From positions 2,046,001 through 2,110,000 of the forward strand of contig CAVYPC010000002.1 of the NCBI GenBank assembly GCA_963770315.1: a stretch of DNA of 64,000 nt, in the 5' to 3' direction. Made by a program: the position numbers and the translations under genes. Positions 51,643 to 61,092 of this stretch are shown here, one piece after another. Positions within the stretch are counted from its first letter, which is position 1. Each line of letters begins with the position of its first letter. The notes under the pieces were generated by a model. It ran no database searches and was not told where the DNA came from. It saw only the letters and a program-made list of their open reading frames with translations. This stretch comes from VRUE01 sp963770315. GTDB lineage: Bacteria; Actinomycetota; Thermoleophilia; Solirubrobacterales; 70-9.

Positions 51643-54608
51643 TGGCCCACTTCCGCGCCCGGGCGCGGGCCGTGGACATGCTCGGCCGCCAGCAGATCGC
51701 GGGGATTCCGACTGCGATCAGCGAGCTTTTCAAGAACGCGCATGACGCCTATGCAGACGAGGCCGTAGCCGACTACTTCCGGCGAGAGCGGCTCTTCGTC
51801 CTACGAGACGATGGCATAGGGATGTCGGAGGAGGACTTCAACGACCGCTGGCTCATGCTCGGCACCGAGGGCAAGGTGCCGGCGCGCGGCCGTCCGCAGC
51901 CCACGCGCGCAGGCTTCAAGCGCCGTCCCGTGCTCGGAGAGAAGGGGATCGGGCGGCTCGCGATCGCCGCGATCGGGCCGCAGGTGCTCGTGCTCACGAG
52001 GCCCTTGGAGGAAGGAGAGCCGGGAGACATCGTGGTCGCGCTACTCAACTGGAGCGTTTTTGAGCTGCAAAGTGCCGAACTTGCCCAGATCGAGATACCC
52101 ACTGCGGTGCTTCCCGGCGGGACGCTGCCGAGCGATGATGACCTGGCTGGTCTGGTTTCCCGAATCCGGGCGAACGTCAATGATTTGAAGGGCGCGGGCG
52201 ACGCCGCGACGGTCAAACGGATAAATGCCGAGCTTGATGGGCTGCAGGGGTTTTCCGTGCTCGGCTACGAGCACTCCCTCAGCACGCCGAGCCTTCGAGA
52301 AGCCTCGGGAACCCAGTTCTATATCCAGCCGACGTCACCTGACCTGGTGGCGGATCTCACTGAGGTCACGGAACCCACTGTTGAGGCCGCACCGCTCCTG
52401 AAGACCCTCCTCGGCTTCAGCAACACCATGGCCCCCGGGCACAGCAAGCCTGCGCTGGCGACGGAATTCCGCGACCACTGGTCCGACGATGCATGGACCG
52501 ACCTGATTGGCGAGTCGGCCTTCTTCACCCCCTCCGAGTTCGAGGCTGCGGATCACCATTTCCACGGATCCTTCGACGACTTCGGTCAATTCAAGGGTCG
52601 CGTCTCGGTGTTCGGAGACGAACCCGTGTCGTGGGACCTCGCCTGGCCTAATGCCCACGGCGAGCCGACGGTGTGCGGTCCCTTCGAGGTTCACATCGCC
52701 TACGTCCAAGGGAAACGCTCGCAATCCCGTCTCAACCCGGAGCGGTGGTCCGAGATCGTCGCCAAGCTCGACCGCTACAGCGGTCTCTACATATATCGCG
52801 ATGGCATCAGGGTCCTTCCGTACGGCAACTCCGACTTCGACTTCCTCGACCTGGAACGGAGGCGCTCGAAAAGCGCGTCCGACTACTTCTTTTCCTACCG
52901 GAGGATGTTCGGGGTCGTCGAACTCAGCCGGAAACGAAACCATGACTTGAGGGAGAAAGCCGGCCGGGAGGGGTTCGCCACCAATGAGGCCTACCGGCAG
53001 TTTCGGGACATCCTCAAGCGGTTCTTCTACCAAGTGGCCTTCGACTTCTTCCGCGAGGAGGGAACTCTCTCCGACGCCTATCACGAGCGACGCGAGGAGC
53101 TGGAACGGATCGACAAGGCGCGCTCCCGCCGCGGGCGACAGGTCCGCGAGCGCCGCCGGGTGCTCTCCAAATCTCTCACCGAGTTCTTCGAGCGAGTGGG
53201 AAGAGAGCAACCCGAGGAGGACGTGGGCGCCATTCTTGAGCGACTGCGGGGAGACTTGGCTACGGCAGCCGAGGCGCAAGGAGAGGCGGCGGCCACCGCG
53301 CTGGCCGATGCCGAGAGTCGCTCGCGGGCTGACCTCGCAAAGCTGATGGAGTCCTACTCGATCCGCCGGCCTCGTGGTGTCGGGCTGACCCGCGATCTCA
53401 CCCGCGAATGGCGCGGATACGAGTTGGAGATGGACCGCCTTCAAGGCGATGTCTTCCAGCCGGCGGAAGTGGAGATCGAGAAGCTCCTCGAGGCGGCGCA
53501 ATCCGAGCATGAGGCGGCGCTGGCCCGTCGGGTGCGATTCGACCGGGCGATCAAGCTGATCACCGATTCGAGCGTCGACCGCGCCTCGTCGGAGAGGCGA
53601 CGGCTGAGCGGTGCCGCGAAAGCTGCGACCGAGCGCTCGCGGGAGCTCGGAAAAGCCAGCTTGCGGACGGTGGAGGAGCAGGTGCAGCTGATCTTGAGCG
53701 AAGCGGCGACCACGGATGTCACGGCCCTCGACGACCGTCAATTCGTCAAGACTCGCTCGGAGCTCGAAGCCCAGGTGGCGGAGGTGACGTCAGCCCAGCT
53801 ACAGGCACTCGGAAGCGTCGCCGAACAACTGGAGGAGCTCGTATGGCCCGAGAACGGCCGCGGGCCGATGGTCACCCGCCTCGACGAGGTGGAGGCACTC
53901 GAGGCCGACCTGGAGGGCTTCCGGGAGCGTTCGGAACAGGATCTCGAGTTCACCCAGCTCGGCATGGCCGTCGAGGTCATCAACCATGAGTTTCAGGCGA
54001 CGGTTCGCGGCATTCGGTCGAACATCCAGCGCCTTACCAACTGGGCCGCGGAGAATCCGGGGCTTCGGGCCCCGGTTCGCGATCTGCGCTCGTCGTTCGA
54101 GCATCTCGACAGCTACCTGAACCTGTTCACGCCACTTAACCGCAGGCTTTACCGCAAGAGGACCACGATAAAAGGCGGCGAAATCGTCGCGTTCCTTGAG
54201 GATGTTTTCGAACGTCGGCTGGAGAAGGAGGGAGTCGTCCTCGAGGCGACCCGGGCCTTTACGCAATACAAACTCGTTCAGTATCCCTCGACCATCTATC
54301 CCGCCTTCGTGAGCCTCGTTGACAACGCTCTCTACTGGCTACGTGATTTCCAGGGCCCGCGGAGGATCACGCTCGATGTCGACCGCGGCGACATGGTGGT
54401 ACGCGACACGGGTTCCGGGGTCGCGGTGAGGGATCAGGACGCAATCTTCGAACGCGGCTTCAGCCGTAAGCCGGGGGGCACCGGATATGGGCTCTCGGTC
54501 AGTCGCGAGGTCCTCGACCGAGAGAGCATGGACCTTCTTCTGGATCCTCCCAGCGCCGACTCTGGCGCAGTTTTCCGGATCCGGCAACGACGCGAGCGGG
54601 GGCACTGA
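51642..54608 (+). CDS. Dual GHKL-ATPase protein (MutL/MORC-like N-domain, kinase-like C-domain)
   Basis: The protein has 988 residues. The N-terminal GHKL site has E28/N32 in ISELFKNAHDAY, D56-D57-G in LRDDGIGM and the lid GEKGIGRLA (99-107), like MutL/Hsp90/paraMORC ATPases. A long helical, charged middle region (about 450-760) follows. A second HATPase lies at the end: VDNALYWL (N895), DTGSGV (922) and GGTGYGLSVSREV (from 945). Before it MAVEVINHEFQATVRGIRSN carries H782 at an H-box-like position. MutL/MORC-like ATPases linked to cytosine methylases are known from bacterial R-M neighbourhoods; the fused kinase-like end is the unusual part. Overlaps its neighbours by 1 nt on each side. Confidence 0.88.
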   Translation: MAHFRARARAVDMLGRQQIAGIPTAISELFKNAHDAYADEAVADYFRRERLFVLRDDGIGMSEEDFNDRWLMLGTEGKVPARGRPQPTRAGFKRRPVLGEKGIGRLAIAAIGPQVLVLTRPLEEGEPGDIVVALLNWSVFELQSAELAQIEIPTAVLPGGTLPSDDDLAGLVSRIRANVNDLKGAGDAATVKRINAELDGLQGFSVLGYEHSLSTPSLREASGTQFYIQPTSPDLVADLTEVTEPTVEAAPLLKTLLGFSNTMAPGHSKPALATEFRDHWSDDAWTDLIGESAFFTPSEFEAADHHFHGSFDDFGQFKGRVSVFGDEPVSWDLAWPNAHGEPTVCGPFEVHIAYVQGKRSQSRLNPERWSEIVAKLDRYSGLYIYRDGIRVLPYGNSDFDFLDLERRRSKSASDYFFSYRRMFGVVELSRKRNHDLREKAGREGFATNEAYRQFRDILKRFFYQVAFDFFREEGTLSDAYHERREELERIDKARSRRGRQVRERRRVLSKSLTEFFERVGREQPEEDVGAILERLRGDLATAAEAQGEAAATALADAESRSRADLAKLMESYSIRRPRGVGLTRDLTREWRGYELEMDRLQGDVFQPAEVEIEKLLEAAQSEHEAALARRVRFDRAIKLITDSSVDRASSERRRLSGAAKAATERSRELGKASLRTVEEQVQLILSEAATTDVTALDDRQFVKTRSELEAQVAEVTSAQLQALGSVAEQLEELVWPENGRGPMVTRLDEVEALEADLEGFRERSEQDLEFTQLGMAVEVINHEFQATVRGIRSNIQRLTNWAAENPGLRAPVRDLRSSFEHLDSYLNLFTPLNRRLYRKRTTIKGGEIVAFLEDVFERRLEKEGVVLEATRAFTQYKLVQYPSTIYPAFVSLVDNALYWLRDFQGPRRITLDVDRGDMVVRDTGSGVAVRDQDAIFERGFSRKPGGTGYGLSVSREVLDRESMDLLLDPPSADSGAVFRIRQRRERGH

Positions 54609-56251
54609 TGCCGAGCCTCGAGTTCGATAAGCGGGTGCGGAAGATCGTCGACGACTTCCTCCAGACCGTGGTCGTCGTCGATGACCGGGGGATCCCGCGG
54701 GACTCCCCGCCGCCCAGCGAGCTCGCGGATCCCGACGAGCTGATCGGCGGCGCTGCGGCACCGGGTGGCACCGCGATCACCAAACTGAAAGAGCCGACCG
54801 GCGCCAAAGGCGACAGCCACGACCTGGATGCCAGGCAGCTGATCGACGCGTTTGCCAACGCCGGGATGGTGTGCTCAATCCTCGACCCCGACGAAGCCGT
54901 CGGAACCCGACTGACGAGAACCGCTGCGAGGGCAGATCTGCTCGTCATCGACTGGTGGATGCACGGAACCAGGGGCGAGCGCGCTTGCGAGCTGATCTCC
55001 GAAGTCCTGAAAGCTGACGAAGACGCGGCCAGTCGACGCCTCAGGGTAATCGCGATATACACGGGTCAAGATGACCTCGTCGGGGTGGCCAACGAGGTGG
55101 AGGGAGTTCTCGATAATGCCTACGCGGACGCGAGCTTGGAGCGCGGAGACGATGCCCTCGACATGACCAAGGGGCCGGTTCGGATCGTCGTCCTCGCAAA
55201 GGAAACCGTGACGATCCCCGACCACGCAATCAGGAGGAATCGCGTACCGATCGAAAAGCTGCCCGATCGGCTCGCCGATGAGTTCGCCTACCTAACCAAA
55301 GGGATCGTTAGCAGCGTCGGATTGCAGGCCCTCGCGGCGATCCGTCAGGACACCCATCGAATCCTTGAGAAGCTCGGTCCCGAGCTCGACCGCGGTTACC
55401 TCGGCCATAGGATCGCCCTCAGACGGCCGTCCGATGCGGAGGCACATGTGATCGAGATGGTCACCAGCGAGATCCGCTCTGTCCTGTCGGGATCCGAGGT
55501 CGGTAAAGCGGCGAACGCCGAGGCGATCCGCGCCTGGCTGAAAGCTACCTTCGGCGCCAACGCCTCATTCGGTGAACTCTTCTCGTTCGATACACCGGTG
55601 ACCGAAGCCCAAGTCGTGAGAATGTTGCGTGAGGGCCTCGGCCGCGATGAGGCCCGTGAAGAGCAAGCGAACTACGGCGGTCGAAGCAAAAAAGCAATGA
55701 GGAAGATCCTGAACTCGGCCACGAACCTCTTCTGCGACACCGAGGATCAGGCGGACCTCGCTGACGGTCGCTTCGCGACACGCATGATGCTCCGTACGAG
55801 CTACTCGAAGCCGCGCCGCAAGCTCCAGCTCGGCACGATTGTCGGCCGCCGTGAGAACTTCTGGATGTGCGTTCAGCCGTTCTGCGACAGCGAGGGTCAT
55901 GAGACTGGTGATGTCATCTCCTTCCCCTTCTTGCCTTTGGGGGAACCAGCGAATGGGAAGGTCGATTTCGTTTTTTACGACCCCTTCAGCACGAGTTGGA
56001 AGTCGCTTGCTCTACAAGGTGATCCGAAGGATCTAGAACTGATCTCGTTCGAGGTGGGCCCGGAGGGCTTCGTCGTAGCGTCGAGAGAACGTGGCCACTA
56101 CTACTTCCGTGCGGAAGAGCGCGTCCGGTATCGCTGGGTCGGAGAGTTGAAGCCGGACTTCGCCCAACGGGTCGCGAGTCAGATCGGGCATCAATTCGCG
56201 CGGGTGGGGGTCGATGAGCCCGAGATCCTGAGACGCAAGCGCGGAAGCTGA
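54608..56251 (+). CDS. Receiver-domain protein of the methylase/ATPase cassette
   Basis: The protein has 547 residues. The N-terminal ~200 residues carry the receiver set: D25/D26 (TVVVVDDRG), D115 (LLVIDWWMHG), T152 (VIAIYTGQDD) and K198 (VRIVVLAKE), with an insertion after the first strand. The rest is helical, then beta-rich (SKPRRKLQLGTIVGRRENFW), and unassigned. It starts at an ATG overlapping the ATPase stop. With the H-box of that protein it could form a phosphorelay. No HTH is seen, so output is probably not transcription. Confidence 0.82.
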   Translation: MPSLEFDKRVRKIVDDFLQTVVVVDDRGIPRDSPPPSELADPDELIGGAAAPGGTAITKLKEPTGAKGDSHDLDARQLIDAFANAGMVCSILDPDEAVGTRLTRTAARADLLVIDWWMHGTRGERACELISEVLKADEDAASRRLRVIAIYTGQDDLVGVANEVEGVLDNAYADASLERGDDALDMTKGPVRIVVLAKETVTIPDHAIRRNRVPIEKLPDRLADEFAYLTKGIVSSVGLQALAAIRQDTHRILEKLGPELDRGYLGHRIALRRPSDAEAHVIEMVTSEIRSVLSGSEVGKAANAEAIRAWLKATFGANASFGELFSFDTPVTEAQVVRMLREGLGRDEAREEQANYGGRSKKAMRKILNSATNLFCDTEDQADLADGRFATRMMLRTSYSKPRRKLQLGTIVGRRENFWMCVQPFCDSEGHETGDVISFPFLPLGEPANGKVDFVFYDPFSTSWKSLALQGDPKDLELISFEVGPEGFVVASRERGHYYFRAEERVRYRWVGELKPDFAQRVASQIGHQFARVGVDEPEILRRKRGS

Positions 56252-56293
56252 CGGTCTGAATCAGTCGATCCCACGGGGCGGCCCCTACCTGGC

Positions 56294-56728
56294 TCAGTCG
56301 CGGAGCGGCGAGCGCCGGATGGCGTCGAACACCGCCTCGGCCGCCTCGGCCGGGGGCACATGTTCGAAGAAGCGAAGCACAGTCCAGCCGTTCTTCTCAA
56401 GCGTCCTGTTGTTCTCGCGGTCACGCGCGACGTTGCGCCTCAGCTTCTCCGCCCAGAAGGCCCGGTTTGACTTCGGCAGTTCCCCGTGCTCGGGACAGCT
56501 GTGCCAAAAACAGCCGTCCACGAATACGGCGACTCTCGCTCGTGTGAAGACGATGTCTGGTCGAGCCGACGACCCGGCGAGCTTCAGGCGCAGATCCTTG
56601 CGAAAGCGCAGTCCGCGCTGATGAAGCGCAGACCGGAGGGCACGCTCTGGTCCGGTGTCGACGCGTCGGTTGGCGCGCATCGTGTTCCGGGCGGCGTCGC
56701 TGCTGCTTGCCTCGGCTTCCTGTGCCAT
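56294..56728 (-). CDS. vsr: Very short patch repair endonuclease
   Basis: The protein has 144 residues. Vsr features: RANRRVDTGPERALRSALHQ, the catalytic Asp D58 (SSARPDIVF), FVDGCFWHSCPEHGELPKSN with zinc-type Cys/His residues, and WAEKLRRNVARDRENNRTLE. Vsr enzymes nick T:G mismatches formed by deamination of C5-methylcytosine and are encoded next to Dcm methylases; in some R-M systems a Vsr-like protein is the restriction nuclease. It is convergent with the three-gene unit, 42 bp from its end. Confidence 0.95.
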   Translation of the reverse strand: MAQEAEASSSDAARNTMRANRRVDTGPERALRSALHQRGLRFRKDLRLKLAGSSARPDIVFTRARVAVFVDGCFWHSCPEHGELPKSNRAFWAEKLRRNVARDRENNRTLEKNGWTVLRFFEHVPPAEAAEAVFDAIRRSPLRD

Positions 56729-56910
56729 CTACTTTTCGTCCGGTCGCCGACAAATGCCGTATCCGCCGTCCGCCTGGCGGAGGCGGGCCATTGCAGGTCT
56801 CTGCCGTACCGACCGGTGCTGACCCAGGGCTCGGCACCGGCGTGGAGGTTCGTTCTCCATTGCCACCTCCTCAGCGTAGGGCGCGGCGGCTGCGAAATCT
56901 AAATTTTTGC

Positions 56911-56950
56911 CGGAAAACGCCGCCTCGTACGACGGATAGGTATGAGGCAA
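56911..56950 (+). repeat. 40-bp repeat, copy 1
   Basis: It contains CGCCTCGTACGACGGATAGG followed by TATGAGGCAA. It matches copy 2 (57031-57070) at about 32 of 40 positions. GCCTC and GAGGC make each copy a dyad around a variable centre. Confidence 0.75.
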
Positions 56951-57030
56951 AAAAATCGAAGGCGATTTCAAAATTCGGGGGTCCAAATTCCCGGCTCGCT
57001 CCCCTGTTGTTGTAGATGCGGAATTCGCGA

Positions 57031-57070
57031 CGCAAAACCACGCCTCGTTCGACAAAGGGGTATGAGGCAA
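57031..57070 (+). repeat. 40-bp repeat, copy 2
   Basis: It contains CGCCTCGTTCGACAAAGGGG followed by TATGAGGCAA. The outer dyad arms are preserved and the centre differs from copy 1. Exact 120-bp spacing (nearly whole helical turns) suggests protein binding on one face. Confidence 0.75.
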
Positions 57071-57341
57071 GCAGCCGGACAGTCGTTGCGGCAAATGTCG
57101 GATTCGTCACACAAGACGGTCCACTTTTGCTGCTCGCTGCTCTGTATAGGTGTGAGCCCTTTTTACGGAATCCAAGCCGGGCGTCGCAACTGGTCGCCTG
57201 GCAGCTCGACTGCCGGGCCGACCGTCAGGCCGCCCCTCGGTTCGCCCGGACGCTGCCGCGAAAGCGCCCGATTTGGCAGCGCAGCACGGATTCCGGGGCC
57301 TGCGTTTTGCCGACATACCTACGTGACCCAGAGGTTGGTGC

Positions 57342-59966
57342 ATGATGGGTGAGGATCGCTCCGACCCGCGGCCCATGCTGGCGATCTTCGCCCTGCTCAT
57401 GGCCGCCGCCATCTGGCGCGCCGTGTCGGGCATCCGCGTCGATCAGCTCCTCGCCTCCGCGGCATCGCTCGCGCCCTTCGCTCTCGGCGCCCTCGCTATC
57501 GCCTCCGCGCTGGCTACACAACGCTTCCTCGCCACGCGCCGCACGCTGGCGACGCGAGCGGCGGTGGCTGTGGTCCCGGCCGACGAGTTCGATGCGAAGC
57601 CCGAGGCCGTCCTGCGCGTCGCCGCCGAGATGGCCCAGGCCGATCGCAGCGTGCGTGGCTGGTTCGATCGCCGCGCCTGCGCGCTGCGGGTGCGGCTGAC
57701 CAACGACAGCGAGGGCCGTCTCGTCTACCTGCTCGAAGTGCCGGCCCGCTCCCGCCAGCTCCTGCGCAACGCACTCCGCGGCTACGAGGGAGTCGAGCTG
57801 CGCGATGCGGCCGAGGTCGCACCCGAACCCGACAGGCCCAGCGAGGTCACGCTGCGCACCGAGCTGAGATTGGCCCGCCCCAGCGTCGAACCGCTGGCGC
57901 GGCTCGACAACGAGCCCGATCCGCTCCAGCCCTTCGTCGCGGCGATGGCCTCGCTTCGCCCGCAGGATCGTGAGCGTTCGACGGTCTGTCTCGACCTGCT
58001 GCCGGCGGCGGGGCGCCGCCGCACCCGGCTGCGCCGCCGCTTGAAGCGACAGGCGCGGCGGGCGCACGGCGAACGGCGCAGCTTGATGGACGTGCTCGAC
58101 GGCGAGCGCCGCCGCGACACCGCCGATCCCGCCGAGCTGATCGACCGCCGCCTGGTCGGCCAGGCTCTCGATGCGAAGCTGCGCGACGCCGGCCCGCTCT
58201 TCGAGGCGCAAGTCCTGCTCTGCTGCCAGGCCGCCGAGCGCCCTCGCGCGAAGCTGGCGATGCAGGGCCTGCTCGCCGCCTTCGAGCCCTTCGCGGCGCA
58301 GAACTGGCTGCGCCCCGCCGGGCTCGGGATCGGCGACGCGGTGTTCTTCGGCTCGGACTTCCCAGCTCGACGGCGGGGCTTCGACCGCCGCCTCTCCTCG
58401 GGCCTCTTCCGGCCGGCACGGCGAAGCATCCTCACCGCTCGCGAGGTGGCGGGCTTCCTGAAGCCGCCGACCGTCCACTGCCTCGGCGAGAACGTGCTGC
58501 GCTCCGGCACCCTCCTGCCGGCGGCGCCGAAGCTGCCGACCTTCGATGAGGTCAAGGACGATCTGATCCCGCTCGGCCGGATTGCCGGTGAGGGCGGCGA
58601 GCGGGTCGTCGGGGTCCGCACCGCCGACACCTTCTTCTCCTACGTCGCCGGGCGCAGCCGCTACGGCAAGACCGAGACCGCCATCGCCCAGTTCGTCCAC
58701 CTGGTCCGCTCAGGCCACGGCGGGCTCTTCCTCGACCCCCACGCCGATGCACTGGGGCGGATCAGGCCCTATCTGGACGATCCCGGCGTCGCCCGGCGAG
58801 TGGTCGAGATCGACCTCAGCTCAGCTGGGCTGGCAAGCCTGCCCGGCTGGAACCTCTTTGAGCTGCGCGGCAGCGGACCTGCCGCCGCCGAGTCGCGAGT
58901 GGAGGCGATCGTCGACGCCTTCGCCTCGACCCTGCAATGGGGCGAGCAGAGCACCCGCGCGATCAACCTGACCACGCAGGCGGCGGGGGCGCTGGCGCGG
59001 ATCGCGCCGGTCTTGCCGCCCGAGCTGGCGCCGACGATCTTCCAGCTCCCCACCCTGCTCTCCAACGAGCGCTGGCGCGCCGCCGTCCTTCCCTTCCTGC
59101 CGAAGGCCTCGCAGGCGTTTTGGATCGACCGTTTTCCGCTACTCGCGCAGGAGGCGATCACGCCGCTCACCAACCTGGTCGACCGGCTGCGCCACTCGAC
59201 CCCGATCAGCGCTCTGCTCGGCCAGAGCCAGAGCACCTACCGGGTGCGGGAAGCGATGGACACCGGGCAGATCGTCCTCGCCTGCCCCGGCGCGGGTGGC
59301 ACGCGCGAGCGCCTGCTCGCCAACTTGCTCCTCTTCGACCTGCTGCACGCCGCGCGCACCAGGTCCGAGCTCTCCCCCGCACAGCGCCGACCCTTCTGGG
59401 TCTTCCTCGACGAGGTCCAGAGCTACGACGGCGCGGCCTCGGGCAACCTCGCCGCCCTGCTGGAGCAAAGCGCCAAGTTCGGGCTGCGGGCGGTTGTGCT
59501 GAACCAGAACCCCGAGCGGCTGAACCCGCAGACGCTGAACGCGCTCACCACCAACCGCTCGCACCTGCTCGCCACCGCGCTGAACTCGCACGCCGCCGCC
59601 CTGCTCACCAAGGAGTGGGCGGGCCAGCCCGATCCCGCCGCGCTGACCAAGCTTGGCCGCTACCGCTTCGTCGCCCAGGTCACTCACCGGGGAGAGCTGA
59701 GCAAGCCCTTCGCCCTCGACGGGATCAGGGTCGAGGACATTCTCGGAGCGCCAACGGCTCACGGCGATGCGCTGGCAGGCGAAGCCGCAGCCCGGATGCA
59801 GGTCGCCGAGGTGATTGCCCACCTCGAAACGCTCGACGCGCGCATCCTCGCCAAACTCGAAGCACTGAGGCGCAAGCCGGGCGCCGCCGGGCGATCCGCC
59901 CCGGCAGGCGAGGACGGCGCGACCCGCCCGGCTCCGCTTTGGGCACCGACCGAGGAGGGCGCGTGA
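57342..59966 (+). CDS. TraG/VirD4-like conjugative coupling ATPase
   Basis: The protein has 874 residues. Two N-terminal hydrophobic segments (LAIFALLMAAAIWRAV, FALGALAIASALA) anchor it. Walker A is VAGRSRYGKTETA (K443) with FLDPHADALGRIRPYLDDP downstream. Walker B is FWVFLDEVQSY (D690/E691). A late motif GLRAVVLNQNPERLNPQTLN is typical of coupling ATPases. It likely pumps or couples DNA for transfer of the element. No relaxase is recognised nearby, so mobilisation may depend on others. The TGA overlaps the next GTG. Confidence 0.9.
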   Translation: MMGEDRSDPRPMLAIFALLMAAAIWRAVSGIRVDQLLASAASLAPFALGALAIASALATQRFLATRRTLATRAAVAVVPADEFDAKPEAVLRVAAEMAQADRSVRGWFDRRACALRVRLTNDSEGRLVYLLEVPARSRQLLRNALRGYEGVELRDAAEVAPEPDRPSEVTLRTELRLARPSVEPLARLDNEPDPLQPFVAAMASLRPQDRERSTVCLDLLPAAGRRRTRLRRRLKRQARRAHGERRSLMDVLDGERRRDTADPAELIDRRLVGQALDAKLRDAGPLFEAQVLLCCQAAERPRAKLAMQGLLAAFEPFAAQNWLRPAGLGIGDAVFFGSDFPARRRGFDRRLSSGLFRPARRSILTAREVAGFLKPPTVHCLGENVLRSGTLLPAAPKLPTFDEVKDDLIPLGRIAGEGGERVVGVRTADTFFSYVAGRSRYGKTETAIAQFVHLVRSGHGGLFLDPHADALGRIRPYLDDPGVARRVVEIDLSSAGLASLPGWNLFELRGSGPAAAESRVEAIVDAFASTLQWGEQSTRAINLTTQAAGALARIAPVLPPELAPTIFQLPTLLSNERWRAAVLPFLPKASQAFWIDRFPLLAQEAITPLTNLVDRLRHSTPISALLGQSQSTYRVREAMDTGQIVLACPGAGGTRERLLANLLLFDLLHAARTRSELSPAQRRPFWVFLDEVQSYDGAASGNLAALLEQSAKFGLRAVVLNQNPERLNPQTLNALTTNRSHLLATALNSHAAALLTKEWAGQPDPAALTKLGRYRFVAQVTHRGELSKPFALDGIRVEDILGAPTAHGDALAGEAAARMQVAEVIAHLETLDARILAKLEALRRKPGAAGRSAPAGEDGATRPAPLWAPTEEGA

Positions 59967-60847
59967 CCGATCTCGCCACCCTCCGATCGGCGTGCTCGGA
60001 GACGGGGATCGAGGTGGTCGCCTCGCTCGCGCAGCACCGCATCCTCTCCGCCGCTCAGGTGCGGGCCATCCACCTTCCCGATGGCAGTTACCGCTGGGCG
60101 CAGAAGGTCCTGGCCCGACTCGCCAAGACAGGGCTCGCCGGCTACATCGAGACTCCCCACGGCGCGCCGCGCCGGCTCTGGCACGTCACCGAGCGCGGCG
60201 CTCGACTTGCGCGGGAGGCCGGCGTCTTGGACGGCGAGCCGCGCCTGATCGGTGCCGAGGACGCGGCCGGGGCGCTTCAAGCCCACACGCTAGCCGTCAA
60301 CGACTCGGCAATCTGCTTCCTCTCCGCCGCACGCGAGCGGGGCGATGAATTCGGTCCCTTCGCCTGGCGCCAGGAGGTCTCCCACCCGCTCAACTACGGG
60401 CGCGGGCGGCGACGGCGCGCGCTGATCGCCGATGCCGTCTTCACCTACCTGCGCATCGACGGCAACGGAGTCGCGATCGAGCAGCGCTTCTTGGAGATCG
60501 ACCGCGCCACCCTCTCGGTCGATCGCCTCGTCGCCGAGCTAGTTCGTTACGCGGAGCTGTACCGGCTGGCCGGCGACGGCGGTGAGCCGCTGTGGCGCCT
60601 GCGCTATCCGGTCTTCCCGCCGGTCCATTGCGTCCTCGCCGGAGGGTCGCGAGCGGCTCTGGAGCGCCGCCGCTCAACCGCCATCGCTCTGTTGCGAAGC
60701 GATCCCCAGCTCGCCCGCGCGCCGGAGGTGGCGATCTCCTTCTGCCTATTCGAGGATCTGCAAGCCAAAGGCCCGTTCGCCCCGATCTTCCGCGACTTCC
60801 GCAATCTCGATCAGCCGATCGACTGGCTGGGAGCCAACGCCGCTTGA
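59963..60847 (+). CDS. Replication-relaxation family protein
   Basis: The protein has 294 residues and starts at a GTG overlapping the ATPase stop. The N-terminal winged-helix-like part is LAQHRILSAAQVRAIHLPDG and KVLARLAKTGLAGYIE; then THAGG-like LQAHTLAVNDSAICFLSAAR, ADAVFTYLRIDG and FLEIDRATLSVDRLVAELVR, which match the replication-relaxation family of actinobacterial plasmids and islands (related to the MobC/relaxosome accessory role). Translationally coupled to the TraG-like gene. Confidence 0.88.
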   Translation: MTDLATLRSACSETGIEVVASLAQHRILSAAQVRAIHLPDGSYRWAQKVLARLAKTGLAGYIETPHGAPRRLWHVTERGARLAREAGVLDGEPRLIGAEDAAGALQAHTLAVNDSAICFLSAARERGDEFGPFAWRQEVSHPLNYGRGRRRRALIADAVFTYLRIDGNGVAIEQRFLEIDRATLSVDRLVAELVRYAELYRLAGDGGEPLWRLRYPVFPPVHCVLAGGSRAALERRRSTAIALLRSDPQLARAPEVAISFCLFEDLQAKGPFAPIFRDFRNLDQPIDWLGANAA

Positions 60848-60945
60848 GATCACGGGCGAATGGAGCTAAACGTGTCGGGCAGAGTCAGCGGCGGCCCAGC
60901 CATGACCGGCGCGGCGCTACACCGGTCGGCGACCTGAAGGCCAGC

Positions 60946-61074
60946 ATGTCGATCGAGCAGGCGCAACCCGGATCTGCGCTGGACGATCAGCTTCGACGCG
61001 AGCAAGCTAAGGCGATCTTCGACCTGCTTCTGGCGCATCACCGGCAAAAGACAACAGAAAAGGTCAGAGATTAA
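60946..61074 (+). CDS. Small helical protein
   Basis: The protein has 42 residues; ATG 60946 follows GAAGG. Sequence includes ALDDQLRREQAKAIFDLLLA, an amphipathic helix, and a Lys-rich end. Too short to assign. Its position between the relaxation protein and the AbiEi gene suggests a small element protein. Confidence 0.45.
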   Translation: MSIEQAQPGSALDDQLRREQAKAIFDLLLAHHRQKTTEKVRD

Positions 61075-61079
61075 ATTGC

Positions 61080-61085
61080 TATGAT
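61080..61085 (+). promoter_or_regulatory. -10 element of leaderless abiEi promoter
   Basis: TATGAT lies 7 nt before ATG 61093, the same spacing as for the first vapB-like gene. The segment is locally AT-rich. If used, the transcript is leaderless and ATG 61093 is the start. Confidence 0.45.
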
Positions 61086-61092
61086 CCTAGTT

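Larger units (their letters stand above)
56729..57341. other. 613-bp gene-free region with 120-bp-spaced repeats
   Basis: No convincing gene. AT content is clearly higher than around it, with AAATTTTTGC and a run of seven A. It holds two 40-bp direct repeats exactly 120 bp apart. It separates the R-M-like cassette from the transfer ATPase operon and may hold an origin, promoter set or recombination site. Confidence 0.6.

Noticed and set aside
54608..56251. Treating the receiver-domain protein as a transcription factor
   Set aside because: No HTH or known DNA-binding output domain is visible after the receiver; its context is a methylase/ATPase operon.
57225..58700. 491-codon minus-strand frame over the TraG-like gene
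   Set aside because: Shadow; the plus strand carries Walker A and B motifs.
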